Under the pieces are notes generated by a model. That model saw nothing but the letters and a program-made list of their open reading frames with translations, was not told where the DNA came from and made no database searches. From Pseudomonadota bacterium (GTDB taxonomy: Bacteria; Pseudomonadota; Alphaproteobacteria; Micropepsales; Micropepsaceae), in assembly GCA_025360685.1 (NCBI GenBank), contig JANYBR010000138.1, positions 1 through 13,667 on the forward strand: a DNA stretch of 13,667 nucleotides, in the 5' to 3' direction. Made by a program: the position numbers and the translations under genes. Numbering within the stretch: the first letter of the stretch is position 1; each line of letters begins with the position of its first letter. Below are positions 6,788 to 13,667 of the stretch, one piece after another.

Positions 6788-7886
6788 ACGCACCGGCGCG
6801 ATGGATGCGTTCCTGAAACAGGCCGGCTGGGGCGCCGCCGTGCGCACGCCCATGCCGGGCGACGCATCGACGCGACGCTACATCCGGCTCGATCGTGGTG
6901 GCCGCATGGCAATGCTGATGGATCAGCCACAGGGCGCCGAAGCACCGGTTGCGCCGGCCGGAGCGTCTGCCGAGGAACGCCGCGCGCTGGGCTACAACGC
7001 GGTGGCGCGGCTGGCGGGCGCCGATGTCGGTCGCTTTGTTGCGGCATCGAACTATATGCGCGCGCAGGGATTGAGCGCGCCAGAGATCTATGCGGCCGAT
7101 CTGGAGGGCGGCTTTTTGGTGATCGAGGACCTCGGCGATGCGCTTTATGCCGATGTCGTCACCAAGGGGAACGAGCGCGAACTCTACGCCGCGGCCGCGG
7201 ATGTTCTGGCGACATTGCATGCAAAGGGCGCTCCGTCGGTTCTGCCGCCCGACAAACCGCTCCATGTCTATGACGAGACGGCCATGCTGGCCGAGACCGA
7301 TCTGCTGCCCGAGTGGTTCATCCCGGTGGCGCTAGGCAGGGCCGTAACATCGGAGGAAATTTCCGAACATCGCGCGCGGTGGCGCGCAGTGCTGCACGAA
7401 GCACTGAAGCCATCGCCGGTGTTCGTGCATCGCGACTATCATGCGCAGAACCTGATCTGGCTGCCGTCGCGAAGCGGTCTTGCGCGTGTCGGTCTGATCG
7501 ATTTCCAGGATGCCGTCGCCGGATCGAAGGCCTACGACCTGATCTCGCTGGTCGAGGATGCACGTCGAGACGTGCCACGCGATATCGCCGAGTCGACGAC
7601 GGCGCACTATCTGCGCGCGATGCGCGCCCAGGGAATGCCACTCGACGAAGGCGCCTATCGCAGCCAGATGGCCGTGATGGCGGCCCAGCGCAACGCCAAA
7701 ATCGCCGGCATCTTCGCGCGCCTGTTCAAACGGGACGCAAAGCCGCGCTATCTCGGCTATCTGCCGCGGGTTTGGGGATATCTCAATCGCGACCTGGAAG
7801 ATCCGGCGCTGCGCGACCTCAAGGCATGGTATGACCGCGCCATCCCGCGCGAGAAGCGCGGCGCACCGCAAGGAGTTGCCATTTGA
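6777..7886 (+). CDS. amgK: N-acetylmuramate/N-acetylglucosamine anomeric kinase AmgK
   Basis: A 369-residue cytoplasmic kinase of the aminoglycoside phosphotransferase (APH) fold. It phosphorylates the anomeric carbon of MurNAc (and GlcNAc) released during cell-wall turnover. The catalytic loop is HRDYHAQN, with His218, Asp220 and Asn225, and the metal-binding motif is IDFQDA, with Asp242. The N-terminal part has the family pattern GDASTRRYIRL (28-38). The assignment as AmgK rather than a generic APH protein rests on the partner gene murU, which follows with a four-base overlap; together they form the MurNAc salvage route that bypasses de novo UDP-MurNAc synthesis and gives intrinsic fosfomycin tolerance in Pseudomonas and Caulobacter. 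GAGG lies six bases before the ATG, inside the end of tsaE. Confidence 0.88.
   Translation: MSAERTGAMDAFLKQAGWGAAVRTPMPGDASTRRYIRLDRGGRMAMLMDQPQGAEAPVAPAGASAEERRALGYNAVARLAGADVGRFVAASNYMRAQGLSAPEIYAADLEGGFLVIEDLGDALYADVVTKGNERELYAAAADVLATLHAKGAPSVLPPDKPLHVYDETAMLAETDLLPEWFIPVALGRAVTSEEISEHRARWRAVLHEALKPSPVFVHRDYHAQNLIWLPSRSGLARVGLIDFQDAVAGSKAYDLISLVEDARRDVPRDIAESTTAHYLRAMRAQGMPLDEGAYRSQMAVMAAQRNAKIAGIFARLFKRDAKPRYLGYLPRVWGYLNRDLEDPALRDLKAWYDRAIPREKRGAPQGVAI
7870..7875 (+). promoter_or_regulatory. ribosome binding site deciding the TTG start of murU
   Basis: AAGGAG is followed by seven bases and TTG at 7883. This strong site supports the non-ATG start over the internal in-frame ATG at 7904, which has no comparable site. 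Confidence 0.65.
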
Positions 7887-8608
7887 GCGGACCGACGCGC
7901 GCAATGGTCATGGCCGCAGGCCTCGGCACGCGCATGCGTCCGCTGACCGACGACAAGCCCAAGCCGCTGGTCGTCGTCGCCGGCAGGACCCTGCTCGATC
8001 ACGCGCTGGATCGGCTGGTTGCGGCCGGCGTCACGCTCGCCGTCGTCAACGTTCACTACAAGGCGGCGATGGTGAAAGCGCATCTGGCCAAGCGGCACGA
8101 TGTGGAGATCCGTTTTTCCGAAGAGACCGACGCATTGCTCGGGACTGGCGGCGGGGTCGTCAAGGCGATGCCGCATTTCGCGGGCGAGCCGTTCTTCATC
8201 ATGAATTCCGACTCGGTCTGGGTTGAGGGTTTCGGCCATGCCCTCGACCGCATGAAGCAGCGCTGGAACCCCGACATGATGGACGGCCTGCTGCTGATGG
8301 CCTCGATGGTCACGGCCATCGGCTATGAAGGTCCGGGCGATTTCAGCATGGATCCGGATGGCCGCCTGGCACGGGTAGAGGAACAGCGCCTCACGCCCTT
8401 CGCATTTCCGGGCGTTCAGATCGTGCATCCCAGGCTGTTCGACAAGGCGCCTGCCGGCGTGTTCTCCACCAACCGCGTTTGGGATGTCGCCATCGCAGCC
8501 GGACGGCTTTACGGAATCCGGCTCGACGGCGTGTGGATCCATGTCGGCACGCCGGAAGCCGTCGAAGAAGCGGACGCTTTCCTGGCCGATCGCCCTACGG
8601 TTCGTTGA
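7883..8608 (+). CDS. murU: N-acetylmuramate-1-phosphate uridylyltransferase MurU
   Basis: A 241-residue nucleotidyltransferase of the sugar-phosphate nucleotidyl transferase fold. It converts MurNAc-1-phosphate and UTP to UDP-MurNAc, the step after AmgK. The N-terminal nucleotide-binding signature is AAGLGTRMRPLTDDKPKPLV (11-30). LLGTGGGV (85-92) contacts the base and sugar, NSD (108-110) supplies the metal-binding Asp110, and the C-terminal part has DGVWIHVGTP (215-224). The length fits MurU and is shorter than glucose-1-phosphate thymidylyltransferases or GlmU. The TTG start overlaps the amgK stop by four bases (TTGA, 7883-7886), with AAGGAG seven bases upstream. This indicates translational coupling of the kinase and the uridylyltransferase. 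Confidence 0.9.
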   Translation: MSGPTRAMVMAAGLGTRMRPLTDDKPKPLVVVAGRTLLDHALDRLVAAGVTLAVVNVHYKAAMVKAHLAKRHDVEIRFSEETDALLGTGGGVVKAMPHFAGEPFFIMNSDSVWVEGFGHALDRMKQRWNPDMMDGLLLMASMVTAIGYEGPGDFSMDPDGRLARVEEQRLTPFAFPGVQIVHPRLFDKAPAGVFSTNRVWDVAIAAGRLYGIRLDGVWIHVGTPEAVEEADAFLADRPTVR

Positions 8609-11541
8609 AGGTGGCGGCCAACGTCTTCACCATTCCCGCCAGCGCGCCGTTCGCCGAAACTCTCGCTCGCGGTCTGATCGACCGGCTGGGCCGCGAACCC
8701 CTGGCGCTCGCGGACGCGACGATCTACCTGCCGACGCGGCGCGCGGCGCGCACGTTTGGCGATGCCTTCGCGCGGGTGCTGGGCGGCGCGGCGCTGCTGC
8801 CGCAGTTCAAACCATTGGGCGACGCTGATGAAGACGAACTTCTGTTCGATGCCGACGCTCTCGATTTGCCGCCGGCCATCGCACCGATCCGGCGAAAACT
8901 GCTTCTGACGATGATGGTCCGGCGTTGGCACAGCGCGCAACGCAAAAGCGAAATAGGCCTGTCGCAGGCGGCGGCACTCGCGTCGAGTCTGGCTGCCGTA
9001 CTGGACGAGATCGAAACGCAGGACGCAAATCTCGCCGAACTGACAAAGGTCGTGCCAGGCGAGCTGGCGGAGCATTGGTCGGAGGTGAAGGACTTTCTCG
9101 ATCTGCTGGACAAAGAATGGCCCGGCATTCTTGAAGCGGAAGGCACGCTCAATCGCTCGGACCGGCGCAACAAGGCGCTCGCGGCACTGGCACGGCGTTT
9201 GAAGCAAGACCCTCCGAAAGGACCCGTCATCGCCGCCGGCTCGACGGGCAGCATTCCGGCGACCGCGGAGCTTCTGCGCGTCATTGCCAATCTGCCGACC
9301 GGCGCGGTGGTGCTGCCCGGGCTCGACCTAGTGCTGGACGAAGCGAGCTGGAATGAACTCGATCCCGGCCATCCGCAATTCGGCATGCAGCAACTGCTTC
9401 AGCGCATCGGCACCAGCCGCGCGGTCGTCAGAGATTGGAATGAAGCCCGCGAGGGTCTGCGCGAAAGGGTACTGCGCGAGGCACTTCGTCCGGCGCCGAC
9501 GACCGATGCCTGGCGCGCCATCGTCGACTGCGGCGAGACCGGCGGAATCGCCAAAGGGCTGGTTGGGCTGACACTCGTCGAAGCCGGCGATCCGGCTGAA
9601 GAAGCGCTCGTCGTTGCGCTGATCCTTCGCGAGGCGCTGGAAGCAGAGGGCGCGACCGCGGCGCTGGTCACGCCAGATCGAACTCTGGCCCGGCGTGTGA
9701 CGGGCGAGCTGGCCCGCTGGGATCTCGAAGCCGACGACTCCGCGGGACAGCCCTTGTCTCACGCGCCGCCCGGCACGTTTCTGTGTCTCCTCGCCGAAGC
9801 GGCCGACGAACATTTCGCGCCGGTCCCCTTGCTCGCACTTCTGAAGCATCCGCTCTGCACCATGGGACAGGACGGTGGCGCGTTCCGCGCACAGGTCCGC
9901 GCCCTCGACAAGCTTCTGCGCGGCCCGCGACCCGATGCGGGGCTCGACGGCATTCGCGTGGCGATCGAGCGTCAGCGCGAAGAGGCAGGCGATGGCGCGC
10001 AACCTCGCCTGTCGGAACTGCAATATTGGTTCACCGATGTCAGCGCAGTGTTGCGGCCGCTCGAACGAATACTCGCGAAAGGCACGATCTCGATCGCCGC
10101 TGCGCTGGAGGCGCATCTTGAAGCAGCGGCGAGACTGGCCGGTGATGCGCTCTGGGCCGGCGAAGCCGGAGAGATCGCGGCGCGCTTCGTCGACGAATTG
10201 CTGGATGCGTCAAAAGCGCTTCCAGACGTCGAGTCTGGTGGCTATGCGGCGCTGTTCCGCAATCTGGCGGACGAGAAAGCTGTGCGGCGGACGCGCGAGC
10301 GCCATCCCAGGCTGTTCATCCTGGGCCCGCTCGAAGCGCGTTTGCAAACTTTCGACACGCTTGTTCTCAGCGGGTTGAACGAAGGCACCTGGCCGCGCGC
10401 CGCCGGAGCCGATCCCTGGTTCTCGCGCCCGATGCGCAGCGCCATCGGGCTGGAGCAGCCCGAACGCGCCATCGGTCAGGCGGCGCACGACTTCTCGATG
10501 CTCGCGGCGGGAAAGCGTGTGGTGCTGACGCGCGCGCTGAAGTCCGAGGGCGTGCCGACGGTGGCGTCGCGCTGGCTGCAGCGGTTGCAGCAACTCGCAC
10601 GCGGTTTGAATCTGGAGCAATCGCTCGCGCCCGCAGTAGACTACTTTGCGCTCGCAAGATCGCTCGGCGATCCCGGCCAGCCGCAGCGCATGAAGCGCCC
10701 TGCGCCAACGCCTCCCGTCGAGGCGCGGCCGCGCGAGCTCTCCGTGACCGACATAGAAAAATGGGTGCGCGATCCCTATGAGATCTATGCCCGCCGTATC
10801 CTGAAGCTGCGCACCCTCGATCCACTCGATGCCGAGATCGGGCCACTGGAGCGCGGCAGCGCCGTGCACTTGGCGCTCGAACGCTTCGTGTCGCGGTTTC
10901 CCGGCGAGCTGCCCGTCGATGCCGTGCTGAACCTGATCGAGATCGCCGACGAAGTGTTCGCCGCGGAAGGCACGCCGAAAGCCGTGCTCGCCCTGTGGCG
11001 GCCGCGCTTTGCGCATGCCGCTGCGTGGTTCGTCGATGTCGAACGGCGTCGCAGAGCCGACATCGTGCACTCGCATGTCGAGATCGCAGGACGGTTTGCG
11101 GTGACCGACAAGTTCTCGCTGCATGGACGCGCCGACCGCATCGACATCCTGACGAACGGCAAGGCTGCGATCCTCGACTACAAGACCGGCAATCCGCCGA
11201 CGGGAAGTCAGATCAAGGCGTTCCTCGCGCCACAATTGCTGCTCGAAGCCGCGATGCTTGCGGCCGGCGGTTTCGGCGAGCTGGGCAAGCGCGAGAGCCA
11301 GGAGTTGCTGTATCTGCGCTTCGGGGGCGGCAAGGTGCCCGGAGAAATTCGCACCGTCGACACATCCCTGATCGGCGAAGCCCTGGCGCGATTGCAGCAA
11401 CGCGTTATCGAATTTTCGGCCCAGTCCATGCCGTACCTTCCGCGCGTGAAAGCCTTTCGTGCCGACATCGCCGGCGACTACGACCACCTGAGTAGGGTGC
11501 GCGAATGGTCGCTGGGTGGATGGGAGGACGGCGAGCCATGA
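8605..11541 (+). CDS. addB: double-strand break repair protein AddB
   Basis: AddB subunit (about 978 residues) of the AddAB helicase-nuclease, which resects double-strand DNA ends before RecA loading. The N-terminal two thirds is the inactivated helicase-like scaffold that scans for Chi; in this lineage it has no recognisable Walker A. The C-terminal PDDEXK nuclease (PF12705-like) starts at about residue 710 with VTDIEKWVRDPYEIYARR. Its catalytic positions are His755 (GSAVH), Asp847 (GRADRID) and Asp858-Tyr859-Lys860 (ILDYKTG). The cysteines that form the iron-sulfur staple in Bacillus AddB are absent, as appears usual for alphaproteobacterial AddB. The start is uncertain. TTG 8605 overlaps the murU stop by four bases (TTGA), and GTG 8611 is the alternative; neither has a clear ribosome binding site. 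An ATG-less extension back to 8479 lies inside murU and is not believable. The stop overlaps the addA start by four bases. Confidence 0.93.
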   Translation: MKVAANVFTIPASAPFAETLARGLIDRLGREPLALADATIYLPTRRAARTFGDAFARVLGGAALLPQFKPLGDADEDELLFDADALDLPPAIAPIRRKLLLTMMVRRWHSAQRKSEIGLSQAAALASSLAAVLDEIETQDANLAELTKVVPGELAEHWSEVKDFLDLLDKEWPGILEAEGTLNRSDRRNKALAALARRLKQDPPKGPVIAAGSTGSIPATAELLRVIANLPTGAVVLPGLDLVLDEASWNELDPGHPQFGMQQLLQRIGTSRAVVRDWNEAREGLRERVLREALRPAPTTDAWRAIVDCGETGGIAKGLVGLTLVEAGDPAEEALVVALILREALEAEGATAALVTPDRTLARRVTGELARWDLEADDSAGQPLSHAPPGTFLCLLAEAADEHFAPVPLLALLKHPLCTMGQDGGAFRAQVRALDKLLRGPRPDAGLDGIRVAIERQREEAGDGAQPRLSELQYWFTDVSAVLRPLERILAKGTISIAAALEAHLEAAARLAGDALWAGEAGEIAARFVDELLDASKALPDVESGGYAALFRNLADEKAVRRTRERHPRLFILGPLEARLQTFDTLVLSGLNEGTWPRAAGADPWFSRPMRSAIGLEQPERAIGQAAHDFSMLAAGKRVVLTRALKSEGVPTVASRWLQRLQQLARGLNLEQSLAPAVDYFALARSLGDPGQPQRMKRPAPTPPVEARPRELSVTDIEKWVRDPYEIYARRILKLRTLDPLDAEIGPLERGSAVHLALERFVSRFPGELPVDAVLNLIEIADEVFAAEGTPKAVLALWRPRFAHAAAWFVDVERRRRADIVHSHVEIAGRFAVTDKFSLHGRADRIDILTNGKAAILDYKTGNPPTGSQIKAFLAPQLLLEAAMLAAGGFGELGKRESQELLYLRFGGGKVPGEIRTVDTSLIGEALARLQQRVIEFSAQSMPYLPRVKAFRADIAGDYDHLSRVREWSLGGWEDGEP
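11523..11527 (+). promoter_or_regulatory. ribosome binding site of addA within the end of addB
   Basis: GGAGG lies 10 bases before ATG 11538. It supports that start over an in-frame ATG at 11520, which precedes the site and would add only six residues. Confidence 0.55.
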
Positions 11542-13667
11542 GCGCCGATCCCTCCATCTCGGCCGCCGATCCCAGCCGCTCGGCCTGGGTCGCGGCCAAT
11601 GCCGGCGCGGGCAAGACGCATACGCTCGCCAATCGGGTGACGCGGCTGCTGCTCGCTGATGCGCAGCCGGCCAAGATTCTTTGCCTCACCTTCACCAAGG
11701 CGGCGGCGGCCGAGATGCAGCACCGCCTGTTTCGCCAGCTCGGCGAATGGGCGATGTTGCCGGACGATGAATTGACCAAGAACATCAAAGGCATCGGCGC
11801 CGATCTTGGCGGGCCGGATGAACTCAAAAAAGCCCGGCGGTTGTTCGCCAAGGCGCTGGAGACGCCCGGTGGCCTGAAGATCCTCACCATCCACGCCTTC
11901 TGCCAGAACCTGTTGTCGCGCTTTCCGCTGGAAGCCGACGTGCCCGCTTCGTTCAGCGTCCTCGACGATCAAACGGCGCGCGAACTGATGGCAGAGGCGC
12001 GTACACATGTTCTGGAGCGCGCCGGTAGCGGCGATGGCGTGCGCGCCGCGGCGCTGGCCCATCTGCTGACCGAGACGAGCGAGGCGCGGCTGCAAGGGGT
12101 GCTCGATGCTGCACTAGGAACTGACCGGCGCAAGCTCGACCGTTATCTGGAATCGCTCGGTACTGAACCGGACGCGATGCGCCGCACTCTTCGCCGGGCA
12201 CATGGTGCTGAGGAAGATTTGAGTGCGACGGACATCGCGCGCGCGTTCTGTCTCGGTCTGCGAGCGGAGGAGAAAGCGCTGCGCGCGATCGCGTCATGGC
12301 TTGCGAGCGGAAGCAAAACGGACGTCGAACGCGCCGGCGAACTGGCGCGGGCGCTGGAACAAAATCTGGCGGTGGAGTCGTTCGAAGACTTCCGTGATCT
12401 GTTCCTGACCGGCAAGGGTGAATCGCGCAAGAGTCTGGCTACCAAGAAACTCACTGATGGCGCGCCGGCACTGTTGGCGCATCTGCAGTCGCTCGAAGCA
12501 CGCTTCCTCGTGGCGGAAGCCCGGCGCCGTGCCGCCTATGCCGCGGGGCTCGCCGAGGCGGCGCTGACCATCGCCGATGCGGTGCGGCGCGACTATGCAC
12601 GCGCCAAGCGGGCGCGCGGCGCGCTCGATTATGACGACCTGATCGTGGAGACCTTGCGGTTGCTCAAGCGCAGCGAGACGGCGGCCTGGGTGCTCTACAA
12701 GCTAGACGGCGGTCTCGACCACATCCTCATCGACGAGGCTCAGGACACCAGTCCCGAGCAGTGGGAGATCGTGCGCAAGCTGACCGAGGAGTTCTTTGCC
12801 GGCGCCGGCAGCGAGCGGCGCGGCGCCACTTTGCGCACCGTGTTCGCCGTGGGCGACGAGAAGCAGTCGATTTTCAGCTTCCAGGGCGCCGATCCGCGCC
12901 AGTTCGACGTCAATCGGCGCTTTTTCAATGAGCGCGCCGCCGCGGCGGAGCGTCCTTTCGAGGACGAGCCGCTGACAGCTTCGCGGCGCTCTACGCCGGA
13001 AGTGCTGACTTTTGTCGACACGGTTTTTGCCTCGCCCGAGGCACGCGCGGGACTGACGTCGGACGGCGCCGAAGTGCGGCACACCGCGTTGCGCGCGCAG
13101 GCCAAGGGCCGCGTGGAACTGTGGCCGACGCTCAAACCTTCAAAAGAGCCCGAACCCGACTATTGGCGTCCGGTCGACGTGCACTCTGAGGCCAGTCCGG
13201 TCGTGCATCTCGCGGTCCGGGTCGCCCAACAGATCGAGCAATGGATCGGCAAGGTGAAGCTTCCCGGACATGCGAAAGCCATCAAGGCCGGCGACATCAT
13301 GATCCTGCTGCCGCGGCGCCAGCCGTTTGGCAACGAGATCATTCGGCAACTGAAGGAGCAGCGTGTGCCGGTTGCCGGTGCGGACCGCATCATCCTGACC
13401 GAACAGATCGCGGTCATGGACCTAATCGCGCTCGGCCGTTTCGTTCTGCTGCCGGAAGACGACTACAACCTCGCCACACTGCTCCGCTCGCCGCTTTGTG
13501 GCATCAGCGAAGAGGAACTTTTCGCGCTGAGTTTCGAGCGCAGAGGGAACTTATGGAGAAGTCTGCAAAAGCGTCACACCGAAACTGTGGCGTGTGAGGC
13601 GGCGTACACGTTTCTCTCGGAGATGTTCAGACGCGCCGACTTCTCGCCACCATTCGAATTTTACTCA
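11538..13667 (+). CDS. addA: double-strand break repair helicase AddA (3' partial)
   Basis: The first 710 residues of the AddA helicase-nuclease subunit; the frame stays open to the window edge. AddA is a UvrD-like SF1A 3'-5' helicase with a C-terminal nuclease, usually about 1,150 residues in alphaproteobacteria. Roughly 450 residues, including the late helicase motifs and the nuclease, are therefore outside. Visible motifs are Walker A ANAGAGKTH (20-28), motif Ia CLTFTKAAAAEM, the TIHAFCQ segment, LDYDDLI, Walker B IDEAQDTSPEQW (Asp399, Glu400) and motif III VGDEKQSIFSFQGADP (Gly439 onward). The N-terminus is short, with only about 20 residues before the P-loop and no Gln where the family's Q motif normally sits. 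The start overlaps the addB stop by four bases (ATGA, 11538-11541). No frameshift is seen, and the somewhat lower GC near the edge still encodes family-like sequence. Confidence 0.95.
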   Translation, partial: MSADPSISAADPSRSAWVAANAGAGKTHTLANRVTRLLLADAQPAKILCLTFTKAAAAEMQHRLFRQLGEWAMLPDDELTKNIKGIGADLGGPDELKKARRLFAKALETPGGLKILTIHAFCQNLLSRFPLEADVPASFSVLDDQTARELMAEARTHVLERAGSGDGVRAAALAHLLTETSEARLQGVLDAALGTDRRKLDRYLESLGTEPDAMRRTLRRAHGAEEDLSATDIARAFCLGLRAEEKALRAIASWLASGSKTDVERAGELARALEQNLAVESFEDFRDLFLTGKGESRKSLATKKLTDGAPALLAHLQSLEARFLVAEARRRAAYAAGLAEAALTIADAVRRDYARAKRARGALDYDDLIVETLRLLKRSETAAWVLYKLDGGLDHILIDEAQDTSPEQWEIVRKLTEEFFAGAGSERRGATLRTVFAVGDEKQSIFSFQGADPRQFDVNRRFFNERAAAAERPFEDEPLTASRRSTPEVLTFVDTVFASPEARAGLTSDGAEVRHTALRAQAKGRVELWPTLKPSKEPEPDYWRPVDVHSEASPVVHLAVRVAQQIEQWIGKVKLPGHAKAIKAGDIMILLPRRQPFGNEIIRQLKEQRVPVAGADRIILTEQIAVMDLIALGRFVLLPEDDYNLATLLRSPLCGISEEELFALSFERRGNLWRSLQKRHTETVACEAAYTFLSEMFRRADFSPPFEFYS

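Noticed and set aside
8479..8604. N-terminal extension of addB back to 8479
   Set aside because: It would lie entirely within the conserved C-terminal part of murU and encodes Arg-rich sequence unlike the AddB N-terminus. The family start falls near 8605-8611.
10210..11487. 425-codon open frame on the minus strand opposite addB
   Set aside because: It lies fully inside addB, and its product is rich in Arg, Gln and His with no family motif, as expected for a reverse-complement shadow of a GC-rich gene.
13540..13667. Drop in GC at the right edge as a possible junction or frame break in addA
   Set aside because: The AddA frame stays open and the encoded residues still resemble the family, so there is no sign of an insertion or frameshift.

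Overview
The window is high-GC, gene-dense alphaproteobacterial chromosome. The evidence is a DivL-type pseudo-histidine kinase (tyrosine in place of the phospho-accepting histidine), the alphaproteobacterial AddA/AddB pair, and the gene order tsaE-amgK-murU-addB-addA. I cannot name a genus. The flavour is Hyphomicrobiales/Micropepsales-like, but that is inference.

Layout. (1) Bases 1-2085 carry the 3' part of divL, a multi-PAS kinase-like regulator of the DivK-CckA-CtrA cell-cycle pathway; its start lies outside the window. (2) Bases 2086-2440 contain no gene. Most of the stretch is a 188-base imperfect palindrome (2152-2339) that looks like a dispersed, non-coding intergenic repeat. (3) Bases 2441-3862 encode a POT/PTR2-family transporter with altered substrate-site signatures. 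(4) Bases 3932-6184, on the minus strand, hold a putidaredoxin-reductase-type flavoprotein, an adrenodoxin-type [2Fe-2S] ferredoxin 12 bases downstream of it, and then a small PAS_5 protein. The first two form a cytochrome P450-style electron supply, but no P450 or other oxygenase is in view. (5) A short divergent promoter region (6185-6307) separates that cluster from the plus-strand run tsaE-amgK-murU-addB-addA. In this run every gene overlaps the next by 4 to 11 bases. addA runs off the right edge.

How the genes work together. The right-hand operon groups tRNA t6A modification (TsaE), peptidoglycan sugar salvage (AmgK makes MurNAc-1-phosphate, MurU activates it to UDP-MurNAc) and double-strand break repair (AddAB helicase-nuclease). 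The functions are unrelated, but the order is a recurring alphaproteobacterial neighbourhood in which a DivL-like kinase usually sits directly upstream. Here the kinase and tsaE are separated by about 4.2 kb containing the palindromic repeat, the transporter and the redox cluster, so this interval is the variable part of the window.

I see no clearly new multi-gene system, CRISPR array, insertion sequence, prophage, tRNA or rRNA. The points most worth a second look are the DivL tyrosine, the palindromic repeat, the divergent transporter signatures, the oxygenase-free redox pair with a PAS protein, and a probable leaderless tsaE transcript.
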